This document shows, piece by piece, positions 41,379 to 54,948 of a stretch of DNA of 64,000 nt; within the stretch, counting starts at the first letter, position 1; each line of letters begins with the position of its first letter. The stretch is from Ecdyonurus torrentis. Lineage: Eukaryota; Arthropoda; Insecta; Ephemeroptera; Heptageniidae. The DNA is taken from assembly GCA_949318235.1 (NCBI GenBank), contig OX439134.1:13692142-13756141 (forward strand), given 5' to 3'. The position numbers were made by a program, and so were the translations under genes. The notes under the pieces are model-generated. The model saw nothing but the letters and a program-made list of their open reading frames with translations, was not told where the DNA came from and made no database searches.

Positions 41379-42028
41379 ATTATACACGGTAAAAATCAAT
41401 TAATTTAATATGCATTGCATATAAATAGGTATAATATATCATATAAAGTTTGCTATTTTGGTATGGTATATAAGTAAAATGCTAAACATCTTGCTATATA
41501 ATAAATATATGCAAAATACTGCACAAATTGTAATGGTAATGCGTAAATGTTTGCTGCATTAACCTAACACAAATATTATGTATTAATTTTTTATATATAC
41601 GTATATATACACAAAATATTATTTTTAGATATTTAATAAATAAATGCAGTATAAAATTAAAAGTTATTTATCAATAAAATGTTAATCCATATAGAGGCTT
41701 TTTTTTTTTTTTTCAAGAGGTGGGTATTTCCATTATCAATTCTGTAAATTGTAATGCTCTAAACCGAGATATTTCTGCTATATAAATAATAGTGGGTGAT
41801 ATTCTCTACAAAAATCAAAACTATTTGCATTTTTCTTTAATAGAATCATAATTAAATATGTCTTAAAACTTTTTTGTTTTAATTTTCAAAACAATTTAAA
41901 AATGTCATCACAATATAACAATAATAATCTTAATTATTTACTGAAAGTTGTATAAGAAATTGTTACTTAACAACACCTATTGTTACTAAAGTTTTCTAAC
42001 GACAATTGTGTATATCCTTGACAATTTC

Positions 42029-42029
<1 letters not shown>

Positions 42030-42101
<72 letters not shown>
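42030..42101. repeat. (TC)36 microsatellite in a complex island
   Basis: A pure TC run followed by about 200 bp of GC-richer sequence (CGCTCCCACTCACTCACGCC, GGTCGAGACACCCCCTCTTT). A 78-codon plus frame (42008-42244) runs from the tract into this sequence and shows nothing recognisable. Confidence 0.9.
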
Positions 42102-42103
<2 letters not shown>

Positions 42104-42449
42104 CTCCCACTCACTCACGCCGAGATTCCCCAATGCAGTAAGCAGAGAAACAGAGTGTCACAGTGCGATGTAATTTGTCACTCTGGAGACAAATGGTCGA
42201 GACACCCCCTCTTTCACCCCCTCATACCAACCCCCAACCCCTAAAGTTGACCATTGAGTGACCTAAGAGACTTGACACGTCTTTTTCAACGCACATAAGA
42301 AAGAATAACACTTTTCACTCACTTCCTCTCTCTCGTTCTCTTAACAGTGTTGATAACAAGAGTAGGCAGAGAATGATTGTCTACACTAGATTTACTTTAT
42401 TCTGATGACAAGACATAGAGAGAAAAAGAAACTGTTTTTTATAAATGTA

Positions 42450-42472
42450 AAAAAAAAAAAAAAAAAAAAAAA
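42450..42472. repeat. Poly-A tract
   Basis: An A run of about 23 bases. Confidence 0.9.
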
Positions 42473-43014
42473 GTTTTCAAGATTTTTGGGGTCACTTTTT
42501 TATAATATATTACGGCACTGTCCAAAACTTGTAACCGGTCAAAAGAATTATTTTTTTTATTTAATTCTAATTCAATTTGAATATTTCATATTTTTGTCAT
42601 CATTGTAAACATTTTTATGATAAATATATATTTTTATACTATTTTTTGTTGCATATATTAGCTCGGTATACTTTAAAAGAAAAGTTTAAAATTTCAAGAA
42701 TATCATTACATGGCAGAAAATCCCCCCAGCTGTCCTAGTTCTTATAAAATTCACAATATTCACAAAACTTACAAATAAAAACGAACGTTTGGAAAAATTG
42801 ACAAGTATCGATGTATTTTCAACTTCCCCGGAGCAAAATGAGAAGTTCTACAAAAAGTGCAGTTGAGTTTTTTTTTCTCTCTCTCTTTCTCTCAAACTCC
42901 CGAGGGATGTGACGGCTAATGACTTGAGTTTTTTTCCCCAGTTTATCACGAAACAGCTGATCACCCTATTCTGCAAATCTCACCCTTAAATATTTACCAC
43001 AATTCTTGCTTATA

Positions 43015-43267
<253 letters not shown>

Positions 43268-43269
43268 TC

Positions 43270-43831
43270 TCTGGAGACTTAGTATATCTCCCAGAATTTG
43301 CAAAGGTTGATATTCTTTATATATAATATATGTATATTATTTCAAAGGATATTTAACTTTTCTATAAGCATGCAAGGCATAAACTCTTCATGTATTCAAT
43401 TGGTACATGACACTATCTTATTACAATGCTAATAGAGCATAACTTTTCTACAACATCATGTTGATGCCACAAGTCCAATGAAATATATACTAAAAATATA
43501 TCTTTATGCAAACATGTCTATAATACCATGATGCAGCAAATTTCTATGTCTAATCATTAATAGTTCACACGGGAGCCAGTATTTACACTGTGCTAAAAAA
43601 AACTTCTATTTTTATTTTTTTTATGAAAAGAGATTTAATGGGAAAAAAATTGAAATATAACAGAAAAAATTGCTAAGTGTATAAATATGCCTTTATTTTT
43701 TATTGCTTTTTTTGAAATTTATTTTTTAATTATCAATTTTGTCTATATTAATAACATGTTTTAAAGAAAACAGTTCTAATTTAAAGTATTAAATCTTTAA
43801 GTATTGAAGATTATCAAAATTTTCAGATACT

Positions 43832-43865
<34 letters not shown>

Positions 43866-44291
43866 TTGATAAAATCTAATTTAGCAATCCATATCGATAC
43901 GAGATATTATTCTTAAACGTGATATAAAAAGAAAGAGAAAAAGGCTCCACAACTTCAATATTTTTCTATTACGAAAATTATTACAAATCTGCAATCAAAT
44001 TGATATTCCTCTCTCTTTTTTATAAAGTTTAAAGTAAAAAAAAAAAAAAAAAAAAAAAAAGTTCTTGTCTGATTTAAAGTTCATGATTTCCAAGTTTATC
44101 CTTTCACTGCATGCATCTCACTTTTTGTTTATTATTTTTTTTTTTTTGCGCGATTATTATGACGTAAATAATTTTTAAACAAAACTGTTCATGCATGAAA
44201 AAACCTTAAATATATAATTTGTCTTTTCTTAAATAATTTTTTAGCATTTTATAATTTTTTTGCATACTTTTACAGTTACACAAATTTGGCA

Positions 44292-44322
<31 letters not shown>

Positions 44323-45040
44323 CTTGTTTCTTTCATTTTTTTTGTTGCAGAAACATTGAAATAAAATAAAATATCAGCAACATTTTTCATCTTAATTAAA
44401 AATAATAATAATATGAAACATTATATATTTTCTTTATGTAATATTTTGACCCAATACGGTTACAGTCAAATACTATAAATATTTCATATTTTTATTCCAT
44501 ACATACAAAAATGGTTTCCTATAGTAACAAAACTCATTTAAAAAAATTAATTTACTGCACTTTATAACAGTACTTTATTTAATATATTATATAAAAAATA
44601 TATTATGTTGCATTTTTTATATCACAAACTGTACCTTAAATATAATGACGTCATCGATCGACAAAAGTTATAATTTTTTTTTTTGTCTACTTCTTCTTCT
44701 CTGAAACGTTGATGCCCCCCAGTGCAAATGATGATCCTAATTTTTCATCGGCTTCACAATCATTAACTATTTCTACTATTATGGTATACACAGTATACAT
44801 ACAATGTGAAGCGGGGGTTGCTCTGATGTTTTCTGTCGTTGTTGTTATTGCCGCTTGCTGAATCATTCAGGATATCAAAATACAAAAACAATAAGTGATA
44901 CACACTTCTCTACTTTCCTACATTTAATTATTTTTTATTCCATATAATCTTACAGTTTCCTTCTATTTCCTTTTTCATGGAAAAGCTAATTATACCAGAA
45001 ATGGTATAAAATAAATAAATACACACACACAAAATCAAAT
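43270..45040. other. AT-rich spacer with several homopolymers
   Basis: T or A runs lie at 43833-43861, 44037-44060 and 44297-44322. The stretch 44640-44860 is more complex, with a TGACGTCATCGATCGA block (44646-44661) and 8-bp arms GCTTCACA/TGTGAAGC. No gene was recognised. Confidence 0.55.
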
Positions 45041-45272
45041 GCGCAAAAGTTATTTATGCTATATAGCTCATTTTCAGCACAAATTTTTCAATACAACATA
45101 AACTGTATGCTATTCTTCATTTTTTTTTTTTTTCAAGTATGCAAACTTAGTAAATCATTTTAATATATTGTTGTAAAAACTAATTATTTTATGCTGTTCC
45201 AATTTATCATTATTTGTATTATACTATAATGACATAAATGAAGCATAAATTACATAATTTATTCTTTCCATG
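45041..45272 (-). mobile_element. AGCATAAATTAC-family MITE, copy at 45.1 kb
   Basis: Reverse orientation. GCTCATTTTCAGCACAAATT and TTTCAATACAACATAAACTG correspond to the 3' block of the 23.5-kb copy. ATAATGACATAAATGAAGCA and TAAATTACATAATTTATTCT, then TTCCATG, correspond to the 5' block. A T tract (about 45119-45133) interrupts the middle. No frame is present. Confidence 0.7.
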
Positions 45273-45279
45273 AATTCAG

Positions 45280-47810
45280 AAACAATTAAATAAATATGTA
45301 TAACATTTGATTATGCCATAATGCAGTTAATCGTTTTTTTTTTTTGTTTTTTTTTTTTGACTGATGAAACTTATAATTATAATTTATTGATTTATAATAA
45401 AATATATATAAAATGATGTCAAATAAAATTGAAATATACAAGCATGATTTAATATAATTTGACAGGTAATATCCACTAAAGCAAATAATTTATCAATTCA
45501 TATATTTGATTGACAATTATTGACTTTAAAAAAAAAAGTTATTAGCCTTTGATTGTGTTTTTGTCCATCAGATATAAAATTAAATTTTATTCAAAAATAA
45601 TTTCAATTTCCGAATGTTATAAATTATAGTTAAAATATGAATGTATATAAAATTTAAAGCAAAATAAAGAATAAGTGAAAATATTTTGACACTTGAGAAA
45701 AAGTTTTTATTTACACAAATAAAAATAAAATAAAAATCTTGTTGACAAATTACAGGAAAAGAAACATGTTGAAACTTGAATATTTTTATTCTCTTTTTTT
45801 TTTTTTTTTTTAAATTTCAGATGACCAGTCGTAATAAAAATTATATCATTTATCACTTATATTTTTTATATACATATATACAATACATTTCGTCTTAAAA
45901 ATACTTTTTCCTTTTTTTTTTTTTTTTTTTTTTTTTTCTCTCTCTCTTTCTTCTTTCTTTTATTCCTATCACTGAAAGAGACAGTTCATTTTTTAATATA
46001 AATGAGTTTCCTTACAAGAATATTATAAAAAATATATATATTATATAGTATATGTTTTAACAAAGAAATATGGAATAAAAAATTAATGTATATATATAAA
46101 AAATATATGTATGAGGGAGGGACGAGTGATAAAAAAAAAAAAAAAAAAAAAAAGCAGAGGAAAAAAAAATGATGTCTTATAAATGGCAATACATTTCATT
46201 TTTTTTTTCGGTATCATTGCTAAGGGGAAATACGGCTAATAGGATAATCTTATACTGTGACATATTTCTATAGGGGACATATTATAAGATGTGCATACTA
46301 TCGTCAATTTGTAACTTACTACTTGCGATTTATCTCTATTTCTAAAGTGCTCCACTTTTTTTCCGAGTATTTTTATATGTGGAATATTGATATTGGGGTG
46401 ATTTGAGGGACTTTTTGGTTTTTATAGATTGTTTCGCTTAAGATTGGTTATTTATTTTATTATTATTATTTTTTACCATATTCAAAATTAACGTCATTTT
46501 TTTTTATATAACGTTTTTCTTATTTTATATTATAGAAAGTACATTTGTGGAATAAATTTGATTGTTATAAATAATTTTTATAAAATAAAGGAATATTTTA
46601 CTCTAAAATTAATTTAAAATTTATTCTTCAAAGAAAAATTATATATATAGTGAATGAATAAAAAAATGAAGGCCAAAAGCGTCAGTTTCATAAAATTTCC
46701 AATTTTATAATTTAGAAACAAAGAAAAACATAGCAGTAAAAAATTACCAACAATTAATAACAATCTAAATTAAATATATTTCTAAAAATATATTAAAAAA
46801 GGTCAAAAAGAAGTAGCTTTGAAATGCCGCTTTATTAAGTTTTTGTTCTTAATTTTTAAATTTATTTATTCCAACAAATTTCATTCAGATAAGAAAAATA
46901 AAATCAGTAAAAAATCTTGAGTAAAAGTAAATATAATAATAAAAATAGAAAATCTATTGCGTATTTTCCCATAAATAACATCAAGATTTTATTGTAAACA
47001 AGAATCGTGTTTAATTCGCATTATTTTATTTCATTTTTTAAGACAAAAGATAATAAAATATGATAAAAATTATAGAAATAAAAATCTTACATAACCTTAA
47101 CCTAAAAGAAACAAACGCTAAGTTAACATTATTTGATTTTTCTTTGTGATTTTGTGTAAAAAAAGAAAGAAAAAAATCAAGATTTTAACTTTATATAAAG
47201 AAAAATATTTTATGATTTTTATCAAGACAAAACAAAAAAAATACAGGAGTCGTGTTACAATCACGCTAGAGTATAAACATGAAATAAATTTAAGATAAAA
47301 ATTTTCGTATATTGCTGACATATGTTATTTTATTCATTAAAATTTGTTTTTATCGTAATGAAAAAAATATTTAATAACGCAAACTTTTGTCTCTTTTAGT
47401 TGTAGACATTTTTTTTTCTATGTAATGAAAATCTTTGAAGTGGAATGCAAAAGATAAGAGATTTTGAGTATATAAAAAAATATGGTTTAAACTGACCACG
47501 CAAAAAAGGTGACCTCGATGTAGAAACTTTAGAAATAAATTTTAATTATTGATTTTAACTATTATTTCACTTTTAATAAAGTATATATGAAAGATTTTGT
47601 GTAAGTTTTTATTGAAAGATGAAGATTAAGATTTTAAAGCATACTTGTATACGTTATTGTTACTATAGAGAAAAATTAATAGAGATAGAAATAGATGATG
47701 CAGAGACAGACAGGAAGAGAGAAGGATGAATTTTTTGTGACATAAACAGAAACAGACGGACAAATTGTCAAAAATTAAGACAGCAAAAGAAAAAAGTAAA
47801 AATCATAAAT
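45280..47810. other. AT-rich spacer with T and A tracts
   Basis: T runs lie at about 45336-45358, 45787-45811 and 45913-45937, and an A run at 46131-46153. Small frames (45986-46189 and 47118-47321, minus) are Phe/Ile/Lys-rich and unsupported. Confidence 0.55.
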
Positions 47811-47989
47811 TATAGCAACAACATAAAGTCCCGAGATTCTAACAAATGTGGGCGATAGGTCGATTTTTTAAATAATCACCCAAAATGGCTTAATAGTTGA
47901 ATATTGTACAAATAATCGATTATTGGATTTTCAAATTACCTTGAAGCATTCTTAGCTTCTCAGGACTGTATGCGCTTAAAAAGAATCCC

Positions 47990-48060
47990 TTTTTCTATAC
48001 AATATAAAAGAGGTTCATTTCCCAGTCGAATCATTGCAATATCGAGTCAGTTCAGTTCCT
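47990..48060 (+). promoter_or_regulatory. Possible TATA-type core promoter
   Basis: TATACAATATAAAAGAGG (TATA-like core about 48002-48009) is followed some 20 bp on by CCCAGTC and then by TCAGTTC repeats (about 48048-48057). TCAGT is the arthropod-type initiator. The surrounding 300 bp (47830-48140) are free of repeats and GC-richer than average. No downstream coding exon can be identified, and TATAAA words are common in such DNA. Confidence 0.2.
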
Positions 48061-48659
48061 GTTCGGGTCATTTCCTATAGTCAGTTCATTTCCAGAAACC
48101 CTTGGACTGCATTATTACTTTTATGATGTAAACTATATTGCAGTGACCTTGCAGGGGAGCTTTATTTCATTAGTTATGAAAAATAGTTTTGCTGTAGAGC
48201 ATAATTAAGACAACATAGTTAGCTATTTAGTTACCCTTTTCCCTTATGGATCCCAGAAACAGAAAAAAAAAAAATGCAAGAATACTTTTAAAAAAACTGC
48301 ATGCTTAAATGAGGTTAAATTTATTGGTCAGAAACAAAGGCAAGAAACAGCGCGAGAATTAGAATCATAAAAATGAAAAAACTAAACAGAAACAGACTGA
48401 AGACTCAGGGTTAGATCCTGCTGAAGACTATAGCATTTTCATTTAAATAACTACAAATAATAAATAAACAAATAATAAAATTGTTTTATCTGTATGAATA
48501 TTACTTGAGTTAAAAAAATATCAAATGTTATATCGACAAACAAAAACCACTTCATATATATATATAAGAATCAAAGAGAGCTGCTTTCATTGTTTGATTT
48601 CTTTTATTTAAATAATATTAAAAATATTTTGCATACAACAACATATAAAAAAAAATACA

Positions 48660-48900
48660 TACACTTTTGATTATTATTATTTATAATTTCTTTATTTATA
48701 GACTACATACAGGGCTTCAAACTTTGATTAATAATAAGTTGAGGTGGTCGCGCCGGGAGTTCAAACGAAAAACGCCGCACGTCTACTTTTTTTTTTTTTT
48801 TTTTTTTTTTTGAACGGCGTAACAAATAACTTATGTGTTGTCTTGTATTGTTACAATTATTAAACCAAAACTCCATTGTTAAGTACATAAGAAGTGAAGC
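48660..48900. other. Small GC-richer patch with T tract
   Basis: GAGGTGGTCGCGCCGGGAGT, then TCAAACGAAAAACGCCGCAC, precedes a T run (about 48788-48811), after which GAACGGCGT echoes ACGCCG in inverse. A 61-codon minus frame covers it, with nothing recognisable. Confidence 0.3.
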
Positions 48901-49321
48901 TAACGCTGCGGCTTTTTTATATATTTATTCTTGTTTGTAAAGTTAAAAACTTTATATAAAAGAAAAAAAAAAAGAAAAAAAAAAGTTTGATATAATAATG
49001 AAAACATCAATGTATATGAAATGTGATTTGTTTATAAGAAAAAAGTTACTACTTAATTTTCTTGTGGAGTAATTTAACAAAATAGAGTAGTTCTTTTTTT
49101 ATACACGTTGTTTTTAAACCTTTTAAGTTTGTCGTGCTTTTGCGAGGCATTTTAGTTTATGCACACTGTATTCTATGGGCTAATAATATTTTTATTTACT
49201 TTACTGCATCATTTATATATCTTTATTTTAAATTTATTTCTCATTGATGCATATTTTTATATACATGCATATTTACATTTATAACATAGTAGTTATTAAA
49301 AAATTTTGTAATGATACATTG

Positions 49322-49322
49322 C

Positions 49323-49374
<52 letters not shown>

Positions 49375-49395
49375 GCTGTTGTTGTTGTTGTTGTT
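49322..49395. repeat. (TTG)n microsatellite
   Basis: About 24 TTG units with one CTG interruption. On the minus strand it reads as polyglutamine in a 60-codon frame, but no flanking protein sequence supports a gene. Confidence 0.95.
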
Positions 49396-49639
49396 TATGC
49401 TCGATTAGTTCAATATGTTGCATAAAGGCTGAAAAACCTCAAATAAATTGGTTTATGAATGAAAACTTATTATGTTCAATTTGAAAACAATATTTATCCA
49501 ATTGCATAATAATCAATGCAATGGTTGATCATAATTGAATAATCACTGGTACACCGAGTTTTCTGACCCCCTGTCTCATTTCTTTGCATACGCTCTTGTT
49601 GAAAATTACTGTCTAAGCCTTATATATATTATATTCAAT

Positions 49640-49706
49640 GCAACTTCAGCTTACATTATCACCCACCGATATGATATCGCCCATTTCAATTCGTAGTTCT
49701 TGGTTA
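49640..49706 (+). repeat. Interspersed repeat, copy 2 (paired with 11030-11101)
   Basis: See the partner at 11030-11101 for the alignment. Here the repeat's final GGTTAA is also the left TTAA of the adjoining TTAA-flanked element. Confidence 0.5.
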
Positions 49707-50098
49707 AGGCGGTGGGGGACCGACTTGGACCGGAAATCGCTAAAAGAAGAACTATATTTTCCAAATAATTTTTTGTGATTTAATTCTAATAAAACAAACT
49801 ATAATTTTCAAATAAAATTAAGTAAATTTAAAATATATTTTTTCATACTAAAAAATTTTTTAATTATATTTTTAATTGTAAAAAAGTTTCTAATTTAATT
49901 AAAATTTCCCGCTCAAATTTAAATTTCCACATTTACATGTTATCTTTAAAGTGTATAATAACTTAAATATTTGATCGTGCTTTCACATGTTTGACATAAC
50001 TAAATTTTTAAGTAACATTTCTTCTTTACTTTGTGTTATTATTATTATTCGCAACCGTCCTAGTTTGCGAGATATCAGTCGGTCACCTACCCCCTTAA
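49704..50098. mobile_element. TTAA-flanked MITE with GGGGGT-type termini
   Basis: The element spans 49708-50094 (387 bp). Left end GGCGGTGGGGGACCGACT and right end AGTCGGTCACCTACCCCC form inverted termini with three mismatches. Exact TTAA lies on both sides (49704-49707 and 50095-50098). The interior is AT-rich and has no frame. TTAA duplications and G/C-run termini fit a piggyBac-like non-autonomous element. It is distinct in sequence from family 1. Confidence 0.8.
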
Positions 50099-50636
50099 AC
50101 AAACAATGTAAGAAATAATCGAAAAATCATGACTATTACAGAAAGCATTTCTTATAGAAGGAAGTATAAAAATAATTTGTTGCTATTTTCTACATACATC
50201 CTGATGTGATTCACTTTACAATATGTTGAAATAATTTTTTAATTAATTAATTATATTATTTTCAATACTTTATATTATAATATACAAGTCTATATATATA
50301 TAATTGCTATAGGCATTATTCAATTAATTAAAATAATTTTTTAATTTATAATGAAACAGGTTTCAAAAGTCAAATATATAAAATAAAATTAATTTCATAA
50401 TAACATTATATTGTATCTCTCTTCATTTACATATATTTATTATTAAATATAATGCAATTAATTTATAGTGATTAAAATCATATAGTTTATATGTGGTTAT
50501 AGTTTATTAAATATATTTTTATTTGTTTGTATTAAATAATGACTAGACCAACGCTTATGTGGTAACTTTATTTGTTGTACTGAATAAACTGTCTGTGTTG
50601 ATAAAATTTCTTATTTTTTGTTTCTTAAAATATGAC

Positions 50637-50984
50637 TTAAAGCCGCATAGACCACATAAAACAACGTGTACTTTTTAATGAATAAACACTAAATAGAATC
50701 CTCAAAACTGTTGACAATTTTTACCAGAATGTTAATGAAGCCCCATGAGAGAACATAAAAATACTGTAAAGTATGCAATTTGCGTGACTATTCATGTTTA
50801 TGACGTCAGAAACATGCAAAAATTATTATGAAAATGTTGTGCGGGCTGCATAAATTGAAATTTTCTGATCACTGCTACGGAGCTACAGTTGGGTTTTGAG
50901 ACAAACTATATAGTTATTTATGTAAGTCCCATCAAGTGTTTTGTGATATAAATGCTTATGTTTTTCTCTAATCCATTCCTTTAA
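50637..50984 (-). mobile_element. TTAA-flanked MITE, family 1, copy c (best preserved)
   Basis: The element spans 50641-50980 (340 bp). It starts AGCCGCATAGACCACATAAA and ends TCTAATCCATTCCT, with exact TTAA on both sides (50637-50640 and 50981-50984). Inverted termini are best read from the family consensus: AG(G/C)(A/C)ATAGACCA at one end and TGGTCTAT(T/G)(C/G)CT at the other. It contains TGACGTCA (50801-50808) and the shared GTTGTGCGGGCTGCATAAAT and AGCTACAGTTGGGTTTTGAG. No transposase frame is present. Confidence 0.85.
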
Positions 50985-51923
50985 CACTTTGATAACACTT
51001 TCATAAACTTAACTGAGTATAATAATATAATTTAATATAATTTAACGTGTTGGACTCTTGATTTGCATTTGCACTATTCAATTTAATATTTGTACAAGTT
51101 TAAAAAAAAAAAGGAATAAGTGAACTGTTAAATTTTATAAATAAAAAACTAAGTTATACTGGACAAATTTAAAAGATTCACTAAATATAGTATTGTTATA
51201 CTTGTTATTATTACTTTTTTTTTTTTTTAATATGATCTTCATTTTTTTAAAGTTTATAAACAGTGTATATAAATCAGAGGTGGAAAGTTACAAAGATAAT
51301 GAAAACAAAAATTGATAAAAATGCATCTGATTTAAAACTGTCAATAACTTCATATATTCACTTTAAAAATATATATAAATAAATACACTATCAAAATAAA
51401 CACAGAGATTGCAAATATATGCAAAAATATGAATGACATGTTCATATATTATCAATTTTTATTATCTATGAAAAAAGTCGGTGTTGATTTGTGGCTACAA
51501 TGTGTTTTTTTTTTTTCCTCTCTCATATACACAGATGATGTGGGACAGACTCCATGGTACATGAGAGAGTGAGAGAGGAGGAGGGGGGCATTCAGCTGTC
51601 GTTTGACCAAGCAATAAATCAAATTCAGTAGCCCAACACGTCGATCATAACACGGTGAAAAAAATAATACTTTATTATAGAACCCTCTTTTTTTTATTAT
51701 ATAACTTTCATGTCTTATGATTTGTAATTTGATTTGTATAATTTGACATTTATATCAATAAAAATAAGATTGAATGGATTGAAAAATTAAAAGTCTTTTT
51801 CAGTGATATACGTCACAATTTTCTTGTTTTTATTTTGCTTAATAACTATAGAAGCAGGTGAGAGGAATTTGGATTTTTTTTTATATGTTTCCAGATTATT
51901 AGTCAAATGTTTTATGTTTACTA

Positions 51924-52204
51924 TATAGGGTGTTTGCATTCATTTAAAAGTTGAGACCATGTTGGATTACTCAATTACATAGGTCGGTATCTGAGAAAAT
52001 AATATTTAGAAAATACTTATTTTATAACAATATTTTTGAGAGTATTGATGCTGTTAACAGGTTGAATTAGGCTTTATAGTATGCGAGAAAAACAATAATA
52101 ATAATAATAGTAAAAGAAGTTAAAAAAACCACGTAATGCTATTCATCGTTCCAGTATGGTGTCGAAGCGCATTCAGTATGACGTCATAGTGGATACACCC
52201 TATA
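51924..52204 (-). mobile_element. TA-flanked GGGTGT MITE, family 2, copy c
   Basis: Reverse to the other two copies, this one has the clearest ends: TATAGGGTGTTTGCATTCAT on the left and TGGATACACCCTATA on the right. It shares GAGAGTATTGATGCTGTTAA, CAGGTTGAATTAGGCTTTAT and TGACGTCATAGTGG (TGACGTCA 52179-52186) with 21384-21688 in inverse. The TATA at each end fits insertion at TA. Confidence 0.82.
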
Positions 52205-52780
52205 AGGTAATTAGACCTATACTAATAATATATAAGGGTTAATTAAGAAAGAGAAAATAATCAAAATATACAACATCAAGAAATTTTGCCGTTGTATAAT
52301 AGAAAATATAATGTGATATGATAGTAAAAACAATTATTCATAGAGAAATCGACTTGAAAGATAGATAAAAAATATTCTGGTAAAGAAAAAGGGAAATTGA
52401 TATACTATGTTTTTTTTAATAACGTTTAAAATTTTCAAACATTTTTTTTTCTCAAATAAAAAAAAATTAGGTTATAGAAGATTATCAATATATTTTTTAT
52501 AAGCAATGTTTAATAAAATTACAGATATTTCATAAAAAAAGTTTATAATGTCAAATTAGTCAGAGTAAAAAAAAAGTTGATGTGATGTACAAATAGGTTA
52601 CTAGAGAAATGTAATTATTTACAATGATACTTTCAATCGCTGCGGGTCAAATCATCCTCACTTAGCTCATAATAAATGAAAGCTTCACTTTTTGACGATG
52701 CTTTGAACTTCATTTTTATTGTTACGTTCATACTATGCATAACGTACGAAAGATACGAAATTCAAATGTAATCTACTCAA

Positions 52781-52867
52781 TTGTTTGTTTGTTTGTATAT
52801 TTGTTTTTTGTTTGTTTGTTTGCTTGTTTGTATATTTGTTTGTTTGTTTGTTTGCTTGTTTGTTTAC

Positions 52868-52938
<71 letters not shown>

Positions 52939-52955
52939 CTTATTTATTTATTTAT
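52781..52955. repeat. (TTTG)n(TTTA)n tetranucleotide array
   Basis: TTTG units with TATA and CTTG variants (to about 52864) pass into TTTA units (to 52955). The two motifs differ by one base, so the TTTA block probably arose by mutation and expansion of a TTTG unit. Frames through it are Leu/Phe/Cys repeats. Confidence 0.95.
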
Positions 52956-53660
52956 AATATTGATTTTGATTTTTATGTCGTAATATACCTAATTCATTTT
53001 CATTCCAATTTTTAATAATTTTTTCCCTATACGTTTTCCACGTGCATTTTTATCATTACAACCCTAACTGAGAGTATATGAATAGTGTGACCCAATAACT
53101 GCAGTACTGACATAGGCGGGGGGGATCATTGATAATATTTCAAATATTTGCTTCACACTTTGATACCCCTTCTCTCCCTCCCTCTCTATATATGTTTACC
53201 AATCATTTATGCATAGCACAACCCGCATGGACTCACTATACTGCTGTATATAGAATGATCTTATCGTATGTAGCCCGGGTTGTACTTTTTTGTTATCAAT
53301 GGCACCCATGGATCATGCTATATGTGTGTTTGAAATATGGGTTTAATACCATATTGCTGATAATTTTACTTCGTTTTTTTTTTTATATAATACTGTAGCC
53401 AGGTATATTCAAATTTTTAATAAATTTTAAGAATTTTATTTTTTATTATATGAAGTTTAGTATACTGTAAGTTTATTTGCAGTATAAAAGAATTCATGTT
53501 GTGGTATAGATGTATTTAAATATCTTATAAGTTATACTTGATAGAGAACATTTTTATAATATGTACACTCAACCAAGCTTGAATTTATTACCATTTAAAT
53601 CTCGCGCTTAATTTGCTTATAAGAGTTGCATTGAAATTTGACGTAAACATTACTTCTAAA

Positions 53661-53705
53661 AACAACAACAACAACAACAACAAACAAACAAACAAACAAC
53701 AAATC
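53661..53705. repeat. (AAC)n(AAAC)n short array
   Basis: About seven AAC units pass into AAAC units. To its left, ACCATTTAAATCTCGCGCTT (about 53590) resembles a family 6 repeat fragment. Confidence 0.8.
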
Positions 53706-54694
53706 GAGTGTTCAGTATAATATACTGAAATAAAAAATGTTCTATTTACATATAATTTTTAATCGCTTTTATTTAATTTAATTATGCATTAACAAGGAAG
53801 CAAAACAAATATATCAAATACCAACCCATTGAAATGTTTGGATTTTACGTTTATATACCGATATTAATAATACAGTACAGTTTTGTTTTTCCCATACTGA
53901 ATTAACAATTTTAAATATTGCTATTTTTAATTTATAAAACGTTCTTATAAAAGCATATGAATTGCATTTGTGTATTGACAATAATGTGAAACATTTCATT
54001 AAAAAAATCCAATATTAAATGCAATTCTTTAAATTTATTTAAAGAATTACATTTAAAAATATATCTACAAAATATAAATCATAGTTTAATTATTAAATTT
54101 AAGTACAAGAATTTACGGTTATGTAATACTTCTCATGCATGCGTGTGGTATAAAAATCATGGACTTTTTTTTTATATACCTCAAAATAAAAATATGAAAA
54201 GTAATCATATATTTATAGACACTTTGTAATAAAAAAAAATGGGAATTTTCTTTTTTCTAACATTTTAATAAATTTTAATCTTTTATACTAAACATTATAA
54301 ACATTTTATTTTCTTACAAATATAAGAATGACATTCATAACTTAAATAGAAACAGTACAAAAAAAAGTTACTAAGTAGCACCTGTATAATATTTTATTAT
54401 ATATGAATAGAATTTTATAATTCTTTATGGTCCACAGATTTTAAGACATAATGCTTTTTTTATTTAATATATTTATAAAAAATTATATTCTCTGATGCTG
54501 ACCACCCATTACACCCTCTTTTTTTTTTTTTTTTTTTTTTTTTAAGTAAAATTTATATGTCATGTCATATCATAGTGTAAGAAAAAAGTTTTGTAATTTT
54601 TTTGTTTACAAATATAAAAAAATATTGTTGGTGTTACGATTAATTGGTCTTCTTGTTGTATTATTGTTGTTTGTTACATACATCATTCATCTTT

Positions 54695-54697
<3 letters not shown>

Positions 54698-54764
<67 letters not shown>
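54698..54764. repeat. Interrupted (AG)n microsatellite
   Basis: An AG run of about 67 bp with three ACAG interruptions. A T run of about 24 (54520-54543) lies upstream. Confidence 0.95.
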
Positions 54765-54948
54765 AGACTAGTTTTGTATAGCCCAATCTCATATATATGT
54801 ATATAAACTGTATACTATTTATATCACCCGTTGTTGTACAACCATCGTCAAAAATATTTTCAATCGCTGTCTTATATTTATAATTCAAGGTATCTAAAAC
54901 AAAACAATGAGGAAGTTTCCATGAAGTTAAGACCCTGTTTTAAGCACA

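Noticed and set aside
49241..49423. Minus-strand polyglutamine ORF
   Set aside because: A (TTG)n microsatellite in an AT-rich spacer; the flanks have no protein features or splice signals.
52735..53015. Leu/Phe/Cys-rich ORFs resembling membrane proteins
   Set aside because: They come entirely from TTTG/TTTA tetranucleotide repeats.
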